From assembly GCF_032854445.1 (NCBI RefSeq), contig NC_088298.1, positions 8,297,504 to 8,361,503 of the forward strand: a stretch of DNA of 64,000 bases, written 5' to 3'. Shown piece by piece: positions 22,925 to 34,379 of the stretch (the stretch's first letter is position 1; each line of letters opens with the position of its first letter). A model generated the notes under the pieces. It saw only the letters and a list, made by a program, of their open reading frames with translations, searched no databases and was not told the origin of the DNA. Origin of the DNA: Liolophura sinensis. Taxonomy: Eukaryota; Mollusca; Polyplacophora; Chitonida; Chitonidae. The translations under genes and the position numbers were made by a program.

Positions 22925-24781
22925 CTGTGACGAGACAACATGGCTTCGATGAAATCCGAAATTGAGGACAAGATTCTGACATGCCCTTTGTGTCTGAACG
23001 TGCTGACCGATCCAAAATGTCTGCCGTGTATCCATACCTTCTGCCTGGAGTGTTTGAAGATGCACGTGCAGCATACCTCACAGAGGGGCATGTTCCTGTG
23101 TCCGGAATGCCGGGAAACCGTCTGGATGAAACAAGGAGGCGTCGAGGAATTCAGGACGAATTTCTTCATCAACCGCCTGAAAGACATGAAATTCAACATG
23201 GCGCCCACGGAAGTAGAATTACCGTGTCGCTTACACCCTTCCAAAAGCATGTCGCTCTTCTGTGACGAGTGTAACGTCTGCGTCTGCGCAGACTGTATCG
23301 TGCAGAAACACAAAGGTCATCCATGCTCGTCTTTTGCGGATGCGAGGACTGATCGCGAGAAAACCCTGAAGAACAGGCTGAACGACCTTGAACTCGCTAC
23401 CAATGCTGCCAAAGACAGCCTGCAAGGCCAGACGGCGAAAATAGACGCCGTACGTAAACGTCAATCTGATGGCAGTGACAATGTTAAAGCAGCAGTGCAG
23501 CGATTAGTGGAGGAAATACAAAATGCTGCAAGCGCCACCATACGCAACTTAGGGGAGATAACTGAACCAGTTTTAGATCAGCATATTCATTATTTGGATG
23601 AGCTGAAGACTCACACCGAACAGCTGGAATCTGATATGGCAAAGATGCACCTGGCCGTAAAGAAGTCTTCTGACGCTGAAATGTTGGATGCTTACAAAGA
23701 CACGGTGGACAGAGTGACGAATATTTGCATGATGAATTACGGCAGCAAAGAGGAAAACCTGCAGAAATCGGTGGCGCATTTGAAACATTCTTACAACGAA
23801 GTTTACGGCAAGTTTTCCACAGAGTGCAAAAATCTCATCAAACAGATGCACAAAGACCTCACGGAGGAAAACCCCGGAACAAAACTTGAACAAAGGAATT
23901 CCAAAAAGAGACTCAGCTTTAAAGGGAAGGGAAAGACTCCGGCGTCGGAGGCTGCAAAAACACCACCAAAACTTGGCAAAAAGTCACGTGACATAGGGCG
24001 ACCATCCACAGATCAGTTTCCCATAACTGGCTTGTGCGTTCATGCAAAGAGCGGGAATATATTCTGCTGTATAGGAGACAAAGCTTATAAATACGGGGGT
24101 TTAATTCGTAAATGGAAGGACATACACTCGAGGTTGAAAATCGGGAATGAGGCTGTGTGCGATGTACATGAGCATGGAGAGTTTGTCGTGTTCTCCGTGC
24201 GCTCTGAGGGCGTTACGGCAAAGTGCAAAGTAGTTCGCTTCAATCCCGAATCCTCGGCAGCAGAAGTCATTCAGTTGGACTTCTCGTCGAATCCTCCCGG
24301 TCTATGCGTATGTAAAGACAAAACACTACTGGTCACAGATTTAACGCTTGGACTTATTCGCCGCGTATCTTGGGACGGTGAGCGGATTGATTCTTTGGGC
24401 GGAAGAACAATGCGGAAGCCGTGGTACGTCACTCAAACGTCCAGTGGAAATATTGTGGCTTGTGATAATATGGGGAAAAGCGACGTTTTCCTGTTGGGCG
24501 CAGATGGTACGTTCTTAAAGTCTCTGAAAAACGAGACAGAGGCCCAAAGCGCAGAATATGGTATAAGTGATCCATACTCAGTCCGAGTTGACCGTTATGA
24601 TCGAATATACGTTGCGTGCTGCTGGTCAAACAGCGTTCTGGTTTTCTCAGACAAGGGGGACTATCTCAGCGCCCTCATCACGCCTGACCACCACATCACG
24701 CATCCAGTATCACTACACCTTACGGACGACAAAATATACATCGGCCACAAGGACGGCGTCTCCTCCTTTTCAATCTCGTAA
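22925..24781 (+). CDS. TRIM-type RING/B-box/coiled-coil protein with C-terminal propeller (CDS 22940-24781)
   Basis: One uninterrupted 613-codon frame, ATG 22940 in a good context (ACAACATGG), stop TAA 24779-24781. A TTTCAG acceptor at 22919-22924 suggests a 5'UTR intron, with the coding exon starting at 22925. The RING finger is C15-C18, C30-H32, C35-C38, C54-C57 (C3HC4). B-box2 is C96-H99, C108-C111, C116-C119, H124-H127. A heptad-like coiled coil spans about residues 135-320, followed by a basic Ser/Lys-rich linker at about 325-360. Residues about 365-613 form a degenerate NHL/TRIM2-3-like beta-propeller with repeated hydrophobic-G-D blades. No filamin domain is visible. By family it is a cytoplasmic E3 ubiquitin ligase, where the RING recruits E2 and the propeller binds RNA or protein. 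Lineage-expanded TRIMs of this layout are common in molluscs. Substrate is unknown. Confidence 0.93.
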
Positions 24782-25561
24782 AATGGCGGTGTGATTTCTG
24801 AGAATTTGCCGGTTTCAAACACAGAGTGGCCTCCTCTTGTGGCAGGACTTGTTCGGTGTAACGACGGAAAAAGACATTTTGTGCAGCTGTGAATGGATCT
24901 GTATTGGCTTTCAGTGAAATGTATTTTTGACTAAAAATTCTAATTCTAAGCCTAAATGGATGATATAAAGAGCAGATTTGAAGAAACTTTGAGAAATGTG
25001 ACTGTGGTGGCTCTATGTGGAAAATGAGCAATCGACATAGTGGGTAAGCGGCTGTTCATTGTTGTCGCAGTGGTTGCGCAAATTTGAGGAACTGACGGAA
25101 AGTTGTTGGTTGACTTACCCATTTCAGGATGTTTTTGTACGCTACTAAATAAGATTCTTGCAAACGCAAATTTGTTTTCAAAAGGTGTACTTTTTGAAGA
25201 CTATGCAGTCATCATTTTGCATCCAGAGCTATGGTGTGTTTCCTCTCTAAATGGCATGAGAGCTCGTGTCACATAGTAACATAAACACTTTACCTAGGGC
25301 GAAACTCTGTTTTTGATTTCGCCGCTTTTCTGCATTATTTTCGGACACTACCGAAAACAAAAACAATCTTGGCAACCAGACGTTGGCGTGGTACTAGCCC
25401 AGAAGCTGACAAATAGCTTTCGTTTATGGGGTATACATTTAGCTTTGATTACGCTCGTTTCATGACATTTGGTCCACTTTAACTTCCGCAATTCTTTAGT
25501 TGTTATTAGCAAGAGGGGAAAATAGCATCTGTGAGAATCAGGACACTTATATACCGCTCTC

Positions 25562-25742
25562 ACCAATGATGTTGTTGTGAGTTTAAGTCCGTGTACGTGG
25601 GAAGGCCTGGAGGCAACCTGCGAATGGTCTTTGGTTTTCCCTGGGCACTGCCCGGTTTCCTCCTACCATGCTGATAGCCGCCGCCGTATAAGTGAAATGT
25701 TCTTGAGTACGGCATAAACACGAATCAGAGTAAATAAATAAA
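25562..25742 (+). mobile_element. SINE-A, 5'-truncated
   Basis: CCAATGATGTTGTTGTGAG, GTACGTGGGAAGGCCTGG, CGCCGTATAAGTGAAATG, TTGAGTACGGCATAAAC and AAAT tail. Confidence 0.9.
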
Positions 25743-26311
25743 GTTATATATCGACCCAGACAATATTAAAAATATATTGCTCAGTTTTTCTTCAAATTCT
25801 ATTTTATCCAAGTTTATCAAACACTTACTGGATGACGGATGTCCCAAAGCTTTGTGTGACATATGTACCATTGACGATTCGCTTCCATTTTAAACGCAAA
25901 AGATAATTAATGTCGCAATGTCAACAGTCAAATACATATGCCGAATTTCAGTATGCTTGACACCATGTCAGAATGACTTTCTAATAAGAATTACTTTGAT
26001 AGATAAGATTAATATAATTAGACATCAACTAAGTCAGCCCGTTATAAATCGTCACTTCGATTGACAGACTTTACTGAGAACCACATATATTTGCAATCAT
26101 GTAGGTAAGTAACTGAATAAAAATATAAAAGAATATATTGTCTCAAAACCAGCCGTTGAATGTTGAAGTTCAAATCCAGCTCACGACAATCGTGCTGAAG
26201 CTTTGTAAAGTATACATACGTTGAGAAATCACGGTTGTTTGTCTTCTGTAATCTTCCTGGTTTCCTATGCAGTCTGCTTTCTTTTTTCATTCCAAATTGT
26301 GAGGATCTTCA

Positions 26312-26531
26312 TATATTTATTTATTTATTTGATGTTTTACGCCGTCCTCAAGAATATTTTGTTCATGAAGGCGGTCAACATTCTGAAGGAGGGAAACCGG
26401 GAAGAGCCCAGATAAAACACATGGCCATCCGCAGGCGACAGACCTTACTACGTAAGACCGGAGAGCAAGCCAGCAAAAGCTGGCAGTGAACTCATAATGA
26501 CCACATCGGTGGGTCATTGTGCCGCGCTAGG
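26312..26531 (-). mobile_element. SINE-A, nearly full length
   Basis: TTTATTTATTTATTTGATG, GCCGTCCTCAAGAATATTTT, GGGAAACCGGGAAGAGCCC, GTGAACTCATAATGACCACA, GGGTCATTGTGCCGCGCTAG. The extreme 5' end is missing. Confidence 0.88.
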
Positions 26532-26769
26532 AAGTTTACCTTTCGACCAGGAGGCTCTTAATTTGTATAATGCATGGCGTGAAACAGTATCAAATAAATC
26601 AAGAACTTCTTCCAGAAAATCCTCATTTTTTCTCTTCTATGACATACTAAAAGTTGTCTGTGAAGAAGACGTGTAATTTTCTTCCATAACGAATGGAATT
26701 TCCTCATTGAATGTTCAATAAGTCTCACAAGAAAGAATCCTATTTATTGTACTCACCTAAGCTCGTGGA

Positions 26770-27018
26770 TTACACTGTGCGATGGCAGCGATATACTGCA
26801 CTGTGCGATGGCAGCGATATACTACACTGTGCGATGGCAGCGATATACTGCACTGTGGGACAGCAGCGATATACTACACTGTGCGATGGCAGCAATATAC
26901 TGCACTGTGGGACGGCAGCGATAAACTACACTCTGCGATGGCAGCGATATACTGCACTGTGCGACAGCAGCGATATACTACACTGTGCGATGGCAGCGAT
27001 ATACTGCCCTGTGCGATA
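26770..27018. repeat. 26-bp tandem repeat x about 10
   Basis: CTGTGCGATGGCAGCGATAT recurs every 26 bp from 26775 to about 27009, with small changes (GGGACAGCAG in some copies). Confidence 0.93.
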
Positions 27019-27029
27019 TACATGCAGAA

Positions 27030-28480
27030 TGAATAACTGAGTAATTCATTCCTTAGTTTATTCACAGAAAACTAAACAGTGAAACAGTGCCAACTATCGC
27101 ATTAGCAAGGGAAACAACTTTTGGATCTTAGAACAACAAAGATAGTCTCTTTAACTTACATCCCTTGATGCACGAATTTTCGTACTGTATTTTCTTTGGA
27201 TGGATTGCGATACATGTATATGCAATTAACTGGCTGGTGTTGTCTGTCGTGCTTAAGATTTTTCACTGATATTACGGTGCACATGTTTATGAGTGCAGGA
27301 AAAAGACTGCTCAGGCATAACCAACGATAGGTAGTCAACGCTGCAATAAATTCAACCAGCGAGAGCCTCGTTGATTCATTACCGGTATATAAGCAAGTGC
27401 ACTGTATCAGAATGGCGTATAGAGCTATTAAATGCCGCATCGCCCTATAGTGCTATGACTTAGGGAACTGACAACGCATTTCAGGGTTATAAAACTGCAA
27501 AATTATGGAGTAGGAGAATTTTGGGGCTTTGAAAAACAACGCTGCTTAGTAGAATGCAACCACTCCAGTGGCTGTGCATTACCTCGGAGTATTTACTAGA
27601 TACCCATGGAGTTTGCTTTGTCAAAAAACCCGGTGAAAAATGTAAAAAGATCTTAAGTATATTCCGTTCGCCAAAGTAATGCAAAACAAACACGGTTGCC
27701 AACTTAAATATCAATGATTAGAAAGAATTTAATTTCACCATAATAGATGCGCCTTGAATTCCAGCTGACATACATGGTGTCAACAGTCTATCAACTTCTT
27801 CTCAGGAATTGGCGTTTCTTTACCGAGTTGTGAGTAGAAATTCAGCGTTATACTTTTGTATTGGGATGGCCAATACAAACAAGAATATTACCACGCATGG
27901 GAATTTTAATCCAATTTTGGGCTGATTTCAGACTTTTGTTTGTAAAATATAAAAAAAAACAAATGATTACATTAGAGCTGGTGATTGCTAATACAACTAC
28001 GGGTAATTTTGGGGAGAAATTTCAGCCCTTTTCATAGCTATTAATCCCATGCCTGTATTACCTCATAGTTGAGCACATCAATAGAGCGGGTATTGAATTG
28101 CAGTATAGCCTAGTTTACTAGGCTATACTAGTGTGAAGTCGAACATCACAATTCACAATTTACAATTTTGCTTTCGCTCGATGTTTTGTTATCGATTTCT
28201 GTATTGTTGCATTTTTCTCTGACCTATGATTTTATGAGAGCCTTTCTCGCCTAGGGTGATTCGCACAAAGGCGGTATACAGCTGAGGGACACAGATCATG
28301 CAAGGCAAAATCCCGCTTTTCAACATGAATTTTGTTCATGTGACATGTGAACCATCTAAAAATGTGATTTGTGCAACATCCGGAAAGTGTAATCCCTAAT
28401 CACGACAATACTTAATTTCAAATGAGCTGTTTTCTTTGGCCTCGTTTCTTGATGTAAGATTAGGTCAGGAGGTTTGTCAG
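27030..28480. other. AT-rich DNA, one perfect hairpin
   Basis: No gene seen. A perfect inverted repeat lies at 28102-28129 (12-bp stems AGTATAGCCTAG, 4-base loop). Confidence 0.5.
28102..28129. other. Perfect 12-bp-stem hairpin
   Basis: AGTATAGCCTAG, loop TTTA, CTAGGCTATACT. No T-run follows, so a Pol III terminator role is not implied. Confidence 0.85.
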
Positions 28481-28575
28481 GTATACTTTACGAAGGTCGG
28501 TGCATGATTTACTCCGGTGGCATTACTGTTTACTCCACTCATAAAACACACCGCTGTCATGTGAGTGCAGTGGGT
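28480..28575 (+). mobile_element. SINE-D fragment
   Basis: AAGGTCGGTGCATGATTTACTC, CACTCATAAAACACACCGC match the SINE-D body at 2338 and 35170. Confidence 0.5.
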
Positions 28576-28702
28576 TTTTAACACACATAAAATACATAGA
28601 AAAAATGTAAGGCCGTGTCATTATTGTGGTTAAAAATCTACCGCCTTACCCTTTTTGTATAGGTATGAACCAGTTAAGGTCCAGATGGCTAAGTCTAATA
28701 AA

Positions 28703-28858
28703 TGTTGTGTCCGGTAATAATTCAACAAACGAGTTCCTTTCAGTTTGCAAAATCTACTTTGTGACTGCATAGACTGGATGGCATACTGCGGCAGTGACCT
28801 TGACATCCCGATGTCAGGGAGCGGTCATTATCAGTAGGGACAAGTCATGTACACAACA
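28703..28858 (-). repeat. LTR (3' LTR in element orientation)
   Basis: Begins TG and ends CA on either strand. It aligns end to end with 31215-31372, sharing segments such as TTTGTGACTGCATAGACTGG and TGTCAGGGAGCGGTC. Inside it on the minus strand lies a purine-rich GCGGGAAGAG stretch, as expected of a polypurine tract. Confidence 0.82.
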
Positions 28859-29216
28859 CTCTTCCCGCGGTACAACAAATTTTGCAGCTAGTTTAAGCAG
28901 TAAACGTTCAATGCAAATTATCAAAAATAAGCACGCATACATTGTTAACGACGAAATATTATGTTAACGCGAAAACAAACACATTTAAAGTCATTGTTCT
29001 TGTGAAACTCGGGTGATTTGGAAAATCAGGCGAGATTTCTACTGGTTTTCGTTGATACGAGGTTTCTGCTACGGGCTGATTGGTCATTTACTGGTCACTG
29101 TTGGGAAAACCCTGCATGAATGGATGTATTGTTATTAATACAACTAGTGGTTGTTGAGTTGACGTTTCCGTTACATCTGGTGATTCTGATGTGAACCATG
29201 CGCTGATCTTAGCAGG

Positions 29217-29411
29217 TCAATATGACATTTCCATGTCAGATTTCCTATCTGGACAAGGTAAGTACAAGGACTTGGTTTTTTCAGAACGATACCCATGATC
29301 CCTGTTTCCTGACAATGTCTGTAATCCAATGCGAGAAAAAGGTTCTGTGTTTCCAGGATCTTTTACTGGCAAATATTGTCTTTGAATTCGTTGTCCAATA
29401 CTTGGTCTCAT
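29217..29411 (-). pseudogene. C-terminal integrase/chromodomain-side remnant of Ty3 element
   Basis: A short open minus frame continues from the first array copy (RTRLDAMRPS) and corresponds in position to the post-core region of Ty3-type integrase. Similarity is weak after about 20 residues. Confidence 0.5.
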
Positions 29412-29444
29412 GGCGTCGAGTCTGGTTCTAAGGTTTCTACCCAG

Positions 29445-30000
29445 GAGTAGTTCAGCTGGTGTACGCTTGGTGGTACTATGTGGCGGTGCTCTCTACGACA
29501 TCAAGTCTGGTTTTAAGGTTTCTGTCAAGGAATAATTCAGCTGGGGTTCGCTTGGTGGTACTATGTGGCCGGGCTCACTACGACATCAAGTCTGGTTCTA
29601 AGGTTTCTATCAAGGAGTAATTCAGCTGGGGTTCGCTTGGTGGTACTATGTGGCCGGGCTCTTTACGACATCAAGTCTGGTTCTAAGGTTTCTATCAAGG
29701 AGTAATTCAGCTGGGGTTCGCTTGGTGGTACTATGTGGCCGGGTTCTTTACGACATCAAGTCTGGTTCTAAGGTTTCTATCAAGGAGTAATTCAGCTGGG
29801 GTTCGCTTGGTGGTACTATGTGGCCGGGCTCTTTACGACATCAAGTCTGGTTCTAAGGTTTCCATCAAGGAGTAATTTAGCTGGGGTTCGCTTGGTGGTA
29901 CTATGTGGCGGTGCTGTCTACGACATCAAGTCTGGTTCTAAGGTTTCCATCAAGGAGTAATTCAGCTGGCGTTCGCTTGGTGGTACTATGTGGCCTGGTT
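29445..30000 (-). repeat. 85-bp tandem array inside integrase coding sequence
   Basis: TTCAGCTGG recurs at 29451, 29536, 29621, 29706, 29791, (diverged) 29876 and 29961, an exact 85-bp period. The leftmost copy (29400-29500, minus) still reads the intact family motif TKRTPAELLLGRNLRTRLD, so the array arose from the integrase C-terminal region. 85 is not a multiple of three, so each copy breaks the frame. Confidence 0.9.
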
Positions 30001-30049
30001 CTGTGCAATAGCAAAAATGTTGATATCTTCTGATTCCGTGAAGCCTTTT

Positions 30050-30597
30050 GATCCTTCCCAGACTTCATTGCTCGTTTGAATGTCCGAACAAAACCTTATG
30101 TTTCACCATTTGTTTTGGGATCAAATCATGGAGACAGGATATGGTGAACACTGTTGATCTTCAAGAAGTTTGAAACAACTCAAAAACAAATTGAGGGCCA
30201 TTGTCCGACATAAGTTCAATAGGAACTCCATGCTCTGAGAAGACAGTTGGCAATTTCTCCACAATTCGTTCTGCAGTTGTAGAAGACATCTGAATCATTA
30301 TAGGCCAGTCTGAATTATCAACCACTATAATCCAGAAGTTGTCATTCATAAATGGTCCTGCAAAATCTGCGGGGATTCTAGCCCATGGCTTTGAAGGTCA
30401 TCTTCATGGATTTGCTTCAGCTTGTGGTGCTTTCGGTGGCATGTCTTGACAAAGGTTGCACTGTTTCACAAGATGTTCTATGTCTCTGTCAAATGTTGGC
30501 CACCACACATGTAAAACTGCAAGTGATTTCATGCGTACTTTTCCTGAAGGACTAGAGTTATCATTCAGTATTTGACACTGACACTTACTTGGCATAA
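30050..30597 (-). pseudogene. integrase remnant (zinc-binding part and catalytic core)
   Basis: 30595-30404 carries the VWWP..DIEHLVKQCNLCQ part of the integrase HHCC zinc-binding domain. 30349-30161 carries the core with VDNSDWP (first catalytic Asp) and DNGPQF (second catalytic Asp). Between and after these there are stops and frame changes. The rest of the core reads on toward 30020, and the C-terminal module is inside the 85-bp array and at 29217-29411. Confidence 0.75.
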
Positions 30598-30599
30598 TA

Positions 30600-31196
30600 G
30601 TCCTATTTGTCCTTCTTCTGAAGAGAGATCTCTTCTTCTGTTGAAGTATGGCTGTAACTCTGGGCTGACCTCATCAGATGTAGAAGGCCATCCTGATCCA
30701 TCTCAAGCGTATCTCAAGAAGGTCAACTTTTTTACAGTTAGTTCAGCCTCACCGAACAGTTTCTGTTGTGCATTTCTATCACTGAGATCGATAACAAACA
30801 TATCTCAGAGAAGGTGATCTAAAAAGTCACCAAAACTACAAGTCTCTGACAATTTTCTCAACTATGTTAGATACCGAGTGACATGCTCACCAACTTTCTG
30901 TTTCCTGTTGTAAAACTTGAGCCTCTCTGCAATCACTATTGGCTTGGGAGTTACGTATTGTTTTACAAGGTCACATTCACTGTAGGTCTTGTCACTTAGC
31001 TTTAGTATGGAGAGTAAGGTCTTGATTAGTGCATACATTTTACTTCCAACCACACTAAGAAATATAGATCTTTTTTGTTTTAAGTGTTCAGTAAAAGGAT
31101 ATCATTTACTAGGAAATACTGGTCCAACGTCTCAATATAATCATTCCAGTATTCATTTCCTTGGAATTCGGAAATATGTCTGTAAACAGCAGCCAT
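30600..31196 (-). pseudogene. gag remnant of Ty3/gypsy element
   Basis: An ATG at 31194-31196 (minus) opens a frame with typical Ty3-type gag features, followed by a frameshifted segment at 31053-30862 with the family-typical PKPIVIAERLKFYNRKQK stretch. Further stops and at least one frame change follow before 30600. The capsid-like part then runs directly into integrase sequence. Confidence 0.7.
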
Positions 31197-31214
31197 CGCT
31201 GTCGTTGTTGTTGT

Positions 31215-31372
31215 TGCACAATGCCCGGCAATAATTCAACAAAACAGTTCCTTTTTGTTTACAACATTTACTTTGTGACTGCATAGACTGGATGACATCG
31301 TACAGCAGTAACCTTGACATCCCGGTGTCAGGGAGCGGTCGTTATCAGTAGGGAGAAGTCATTTACACAGCA
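31215..31372 (-). repeat. LTR (5' LTR in element orientation)
   Basis: Direct repeat of 28703-28858 with scattered substitutions and small indels, followed on the + strand by the ATAAA target duplication. Divergence between the two LTRs indicates an insertion that is not recent. No clear tRNA primer-binding site was identified next to it. Confidence 0.82.
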
Positions 31373-31379
31373 ATAAATG

Positions 31380-32900
31380 GTAGTGTAGTTTTTCCCTCGA
31401 GAAATGTACTTTACCTTGGGTGTCGACCTTCAGCCCATTTGGAATATAAGGCACAAATAAGGCCCATTGTTGTGGTATCAACATTAATTTTAATTAGGTG
31501 ATTTAGCCCATTCTTGTTCACCGCCAAATGAATTAGGCATGCTGGGAATCGACACAGGTGCAACAGTCTAATCATTTCGCACGTGACTTAAAGCCGTTTT
31601 AGGACTGAAGGTAATGAGCCTATATACCGGAAGTAAATTTATTACATATTAACTTTCCCTGCGTGCTAATTTCCTGTATGGCGCTGTGATTTTATCACGC
31701 TCTTGGTAAGCCTAGGGAACCAATTTTCTCCAGTTGGGAGTCTTGTTTGTCGAGGTCAGTGGACAGCACATGCTACATGTACATTATTTACACACTGACC
31801 TTTAACTTTACAAAACATTGTATTATATATATATATATATATATAAGTATATAATTTGTCAGTGTCTGACCTACATTTTCCCCTTTGTGTATGTTATAGC
31901 CAGTGCTGTAATTCAGTCGGGCGTTCTCGAGGCTTCAGTGTTTATGAGTTTAGTGTCATTGTAAATAGAGTGTACATTCTGCAAGTATGTATCGGTGTTG
32001 TAAACATGTTTACGATCAAACCATCTAGAATTTTCTATACTTTAGTCTATAAATATGAGCGATGGAGTTGTGAAGCTCGCAGTCATTCTTTCAAGTCCAG
32101 TTGTGAGCAGTCATTTACTAAAATCCATTTGAGAGCAGTTATATTTACTGCTATTCATGGTAAAGGATGTTGCTGGGTTTGGAGATATCGGCTTTCTCGC
32201 CATTTGACATTTCTCATTTGTACTCTGTTTTCTGTACCGAGCACTTTGTGGGCTTGTGTTTGGCCACTTGCTATTTTTAGAGACGTTATTTTGGAGCTTG
32301 TTTCGCTTATTGTCTCTTTGTGCGATAACGTACATTTCATCCTGATTTACCCTGAAAGTGACTTTGTGTATATTTCTGAGGAGTAAAACATACATCGACA
32401 GCTATTGTCAACCCGTCGGCCCTCAGAAGCTCCATATTCGCAGGCAGTATTATTCGTATTGTTTTGCATATTATTATCAGTTGTCTATCTTGTTAAAATA
32501 TATGTTTTGAACTTATTCAAGCGTCTTCGTGTTTCGTTGTTTGATCTTGTGTACGACCTGCCGCTGATCTGAGAGTTAAACAAGCCAGTTCTTTCTCATC
32601 TTTACTCTCCGATCAACAAATTAAACTTGTATTCTGTCAAACGCTTCTTCTTGTATTCAGAAAAAATATAATCGAATCCTGTGGATATAAATAGATCAAT
32701 TAAAAATTTAAGATATATAATTTAATGAGTGATCTATTTACTTGCTTGATCAAATATTTCTATGCCTTAATACGTTTCACTTGACGTAATGTGCTAATTT
32801 TCGTGGCTCTGTTTGACGGCAGTCACTGTTTTGTTTTGTGGATAGCACATGAAGGAGACAAGAGGCACAGTAACGTACAATCAAGAGTTTGTTTACATAG
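31380..32900. other. No gene supported
   Basis: Contains (TA)n at about 31826-31845 and a 176-codon frame (31856-32386) of hydrophobic, low-similarity sequence without a recognised domain. Confidence 0.4.
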
Positions 32901-32907
32901 CATTTTG

Positions 32908-33240
32908 GAACCGATTCGTTGGCCTAATGGTTAGAGCGTCCGCCGGGAAGTCGGGAGACCATGGATCAAACCCCAGTCGGGTCACACCAAAGACTAAAAA
33001 TGCCACTTGTTGTTGCCTCGCTTGGTCCTCAGCACTAAGAGGTTAAAACAAGAAAACTGGACTGGTTGGCCCAGTGTCAGCATAATGTGATTGAGTGGAG
33101 CGTCATGCTTTCAATATTGGCAGCACTTTTGCCGCATGGACTCGCCCTATCACAGGAATACAGATTAAACGCACATACACGCACCTCGTCGTCATATGAC
33201 TGAAAATTGTTAAGTACGACGTAAAACCATAAGCATACAT
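32908..33240 (+). mobile_element. SINE-C, full length with TSD
   Basis: ATAGCATTTTG at 32897-32907 and 33241-33251. Head GGCCTAATGGTTAGAGCGTCC (A box) and GGATCAAACCCC; tail TTGTTAAGTACGACGTAAAAC. Confidence 0.93.
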
Positions 33241-33484
33241 ATAGCATTTTGTGTTGCTTTCAACATTATCTCGCTCATGTCACCCGTCTTCTGACTATTC
33301 GTGTGAGCTTTGTGACAGTGAGCGGTCGACGACGCTAGTGTGACCGTTTGGGCAGTCTAACGTTTGCTGAAGACCGCTTGTCTCCAACCAAGTGAATATG
33401 GTGTAAAAATATGTAAAATTCGTCAGGCACTTAAAAAATCTTGATTATGGCTTTAAACAACAATCAATCAATCAGTCAATCGAC

Positions 33485-33717
33485 CATACCATGGCCGAAG
33501 GAGTCAGCACGTCAGCAAGGCGCAATGGCCCAGGGGGTCCACCAATGCGGTCACTGTGAGTTCAAGTCCGGTTTATGCTGGCTCCCTCTCCGGCCGTACT
33601 TGGGGAGGTTTGCTATCAACCGACAGATGGTCGATTTCCCCTCATCATAATGCTTGGCGCCGTCGTATAATATGAAATATTCTTGAATACGGCGTAAAAC
33701 TTGAATCAAATAAATAA
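33485..33717 (+). mobile_element. SINE-A
   Basis: CATACCATGGCCGAAGGAG, CAATGCGGTCACTGTGAG, TTGAATACGGCGTAAAAC. Slightly diverged. Confidence 0.88.
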
Positions 33718-34379
33718 CTAAAATATAACAGGTGGTCCCAAACAAACTTGGCATTATACATGCTGCTGCATGAAGGCGACATCAAACCTGACACTGAGGC
33801 CAGTGCACAATACTAACACGAAGCCACTCACCTGAAGTCGTAGCGGCACTCATCTCGTTACATGTATGCCTGTGCTTCTTCGGGTCGCACGGCCATCAGC
33901 GACTGGAACCAATTCCGGAGAACCAGGTGAGCTTAGTTGAGTTGAGTCCCAAGCTCTCGTGTATGTCGAATTTGTCCATTTATTAAGAAAGCGACCAATA
34001 CAATACGGATAGAAGAATGCGAAGTATATAGCATGGACGTCTGGCACGTTGCTGGCGCACTGTCCCATGTCCCATGAAATATTTGTTTCAAGACGTTCCA
34101 ATCTGAGCTCAGCGGTATGACGTCAAAAATACATGTACGGTAAATTTTTACATTTTTACAGCACGCAGCAGCTTTGAATTATCTATGTCAGCTGCTATGG
34201 CCTAAGCTTGCCTTTGATTGGTCTACAATGCATGACCTCTGCGTAGGGAGTAAAGCAGAATGACAGCACCAAGTGCACAGTTGTTGCCACATTTCTTTAA
34301 TTTTTTTTTGGGGGGGGGGGGGTAGAATAGCCTTTAACACCTTTCGTACCCAGTCAAATCCGAATTCGGGGAATTTAAC

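Larger units (their letters stand above)
28703..31372 (-). mobile_element. Internally deleted Ty3/gypsy LTR retrotransposon, full span with TSD
   Basis: The element is bounded by direct 5-bp target duplications ATAAA at 28698-28702 and 31373-31377 and by TG...CA LTRs of about 157 bp. On the minus strand the order is 5' LTR (31215-31372), gag remnant, integrase zinc-binding part, integrase core, tandem-amplified integrase C-terminal part, purine-rich tract, 3' LTR (28703-28858). Protease, reverse transcriptase and RNase H are absent. Reading frames are broken by stops and frameshifts, so it cannot move by itself. It is an old endogenous copy. Confidence 0.85.

Noticed and set aside
26770-27040. 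109- and 84-codon frames
   Set aside because: Produced by the 26-bp tandem repeat; three units make 78 bp, which keeps all frames open.
31856-32386. 176-codon hydrophobic frame
   Set aside because: No recognisable domain, no supporting splice or promoter signals; composition resembles surrounding non-coding DNA. A solo LTR was also considered, but no paired copy or target duplication was found.
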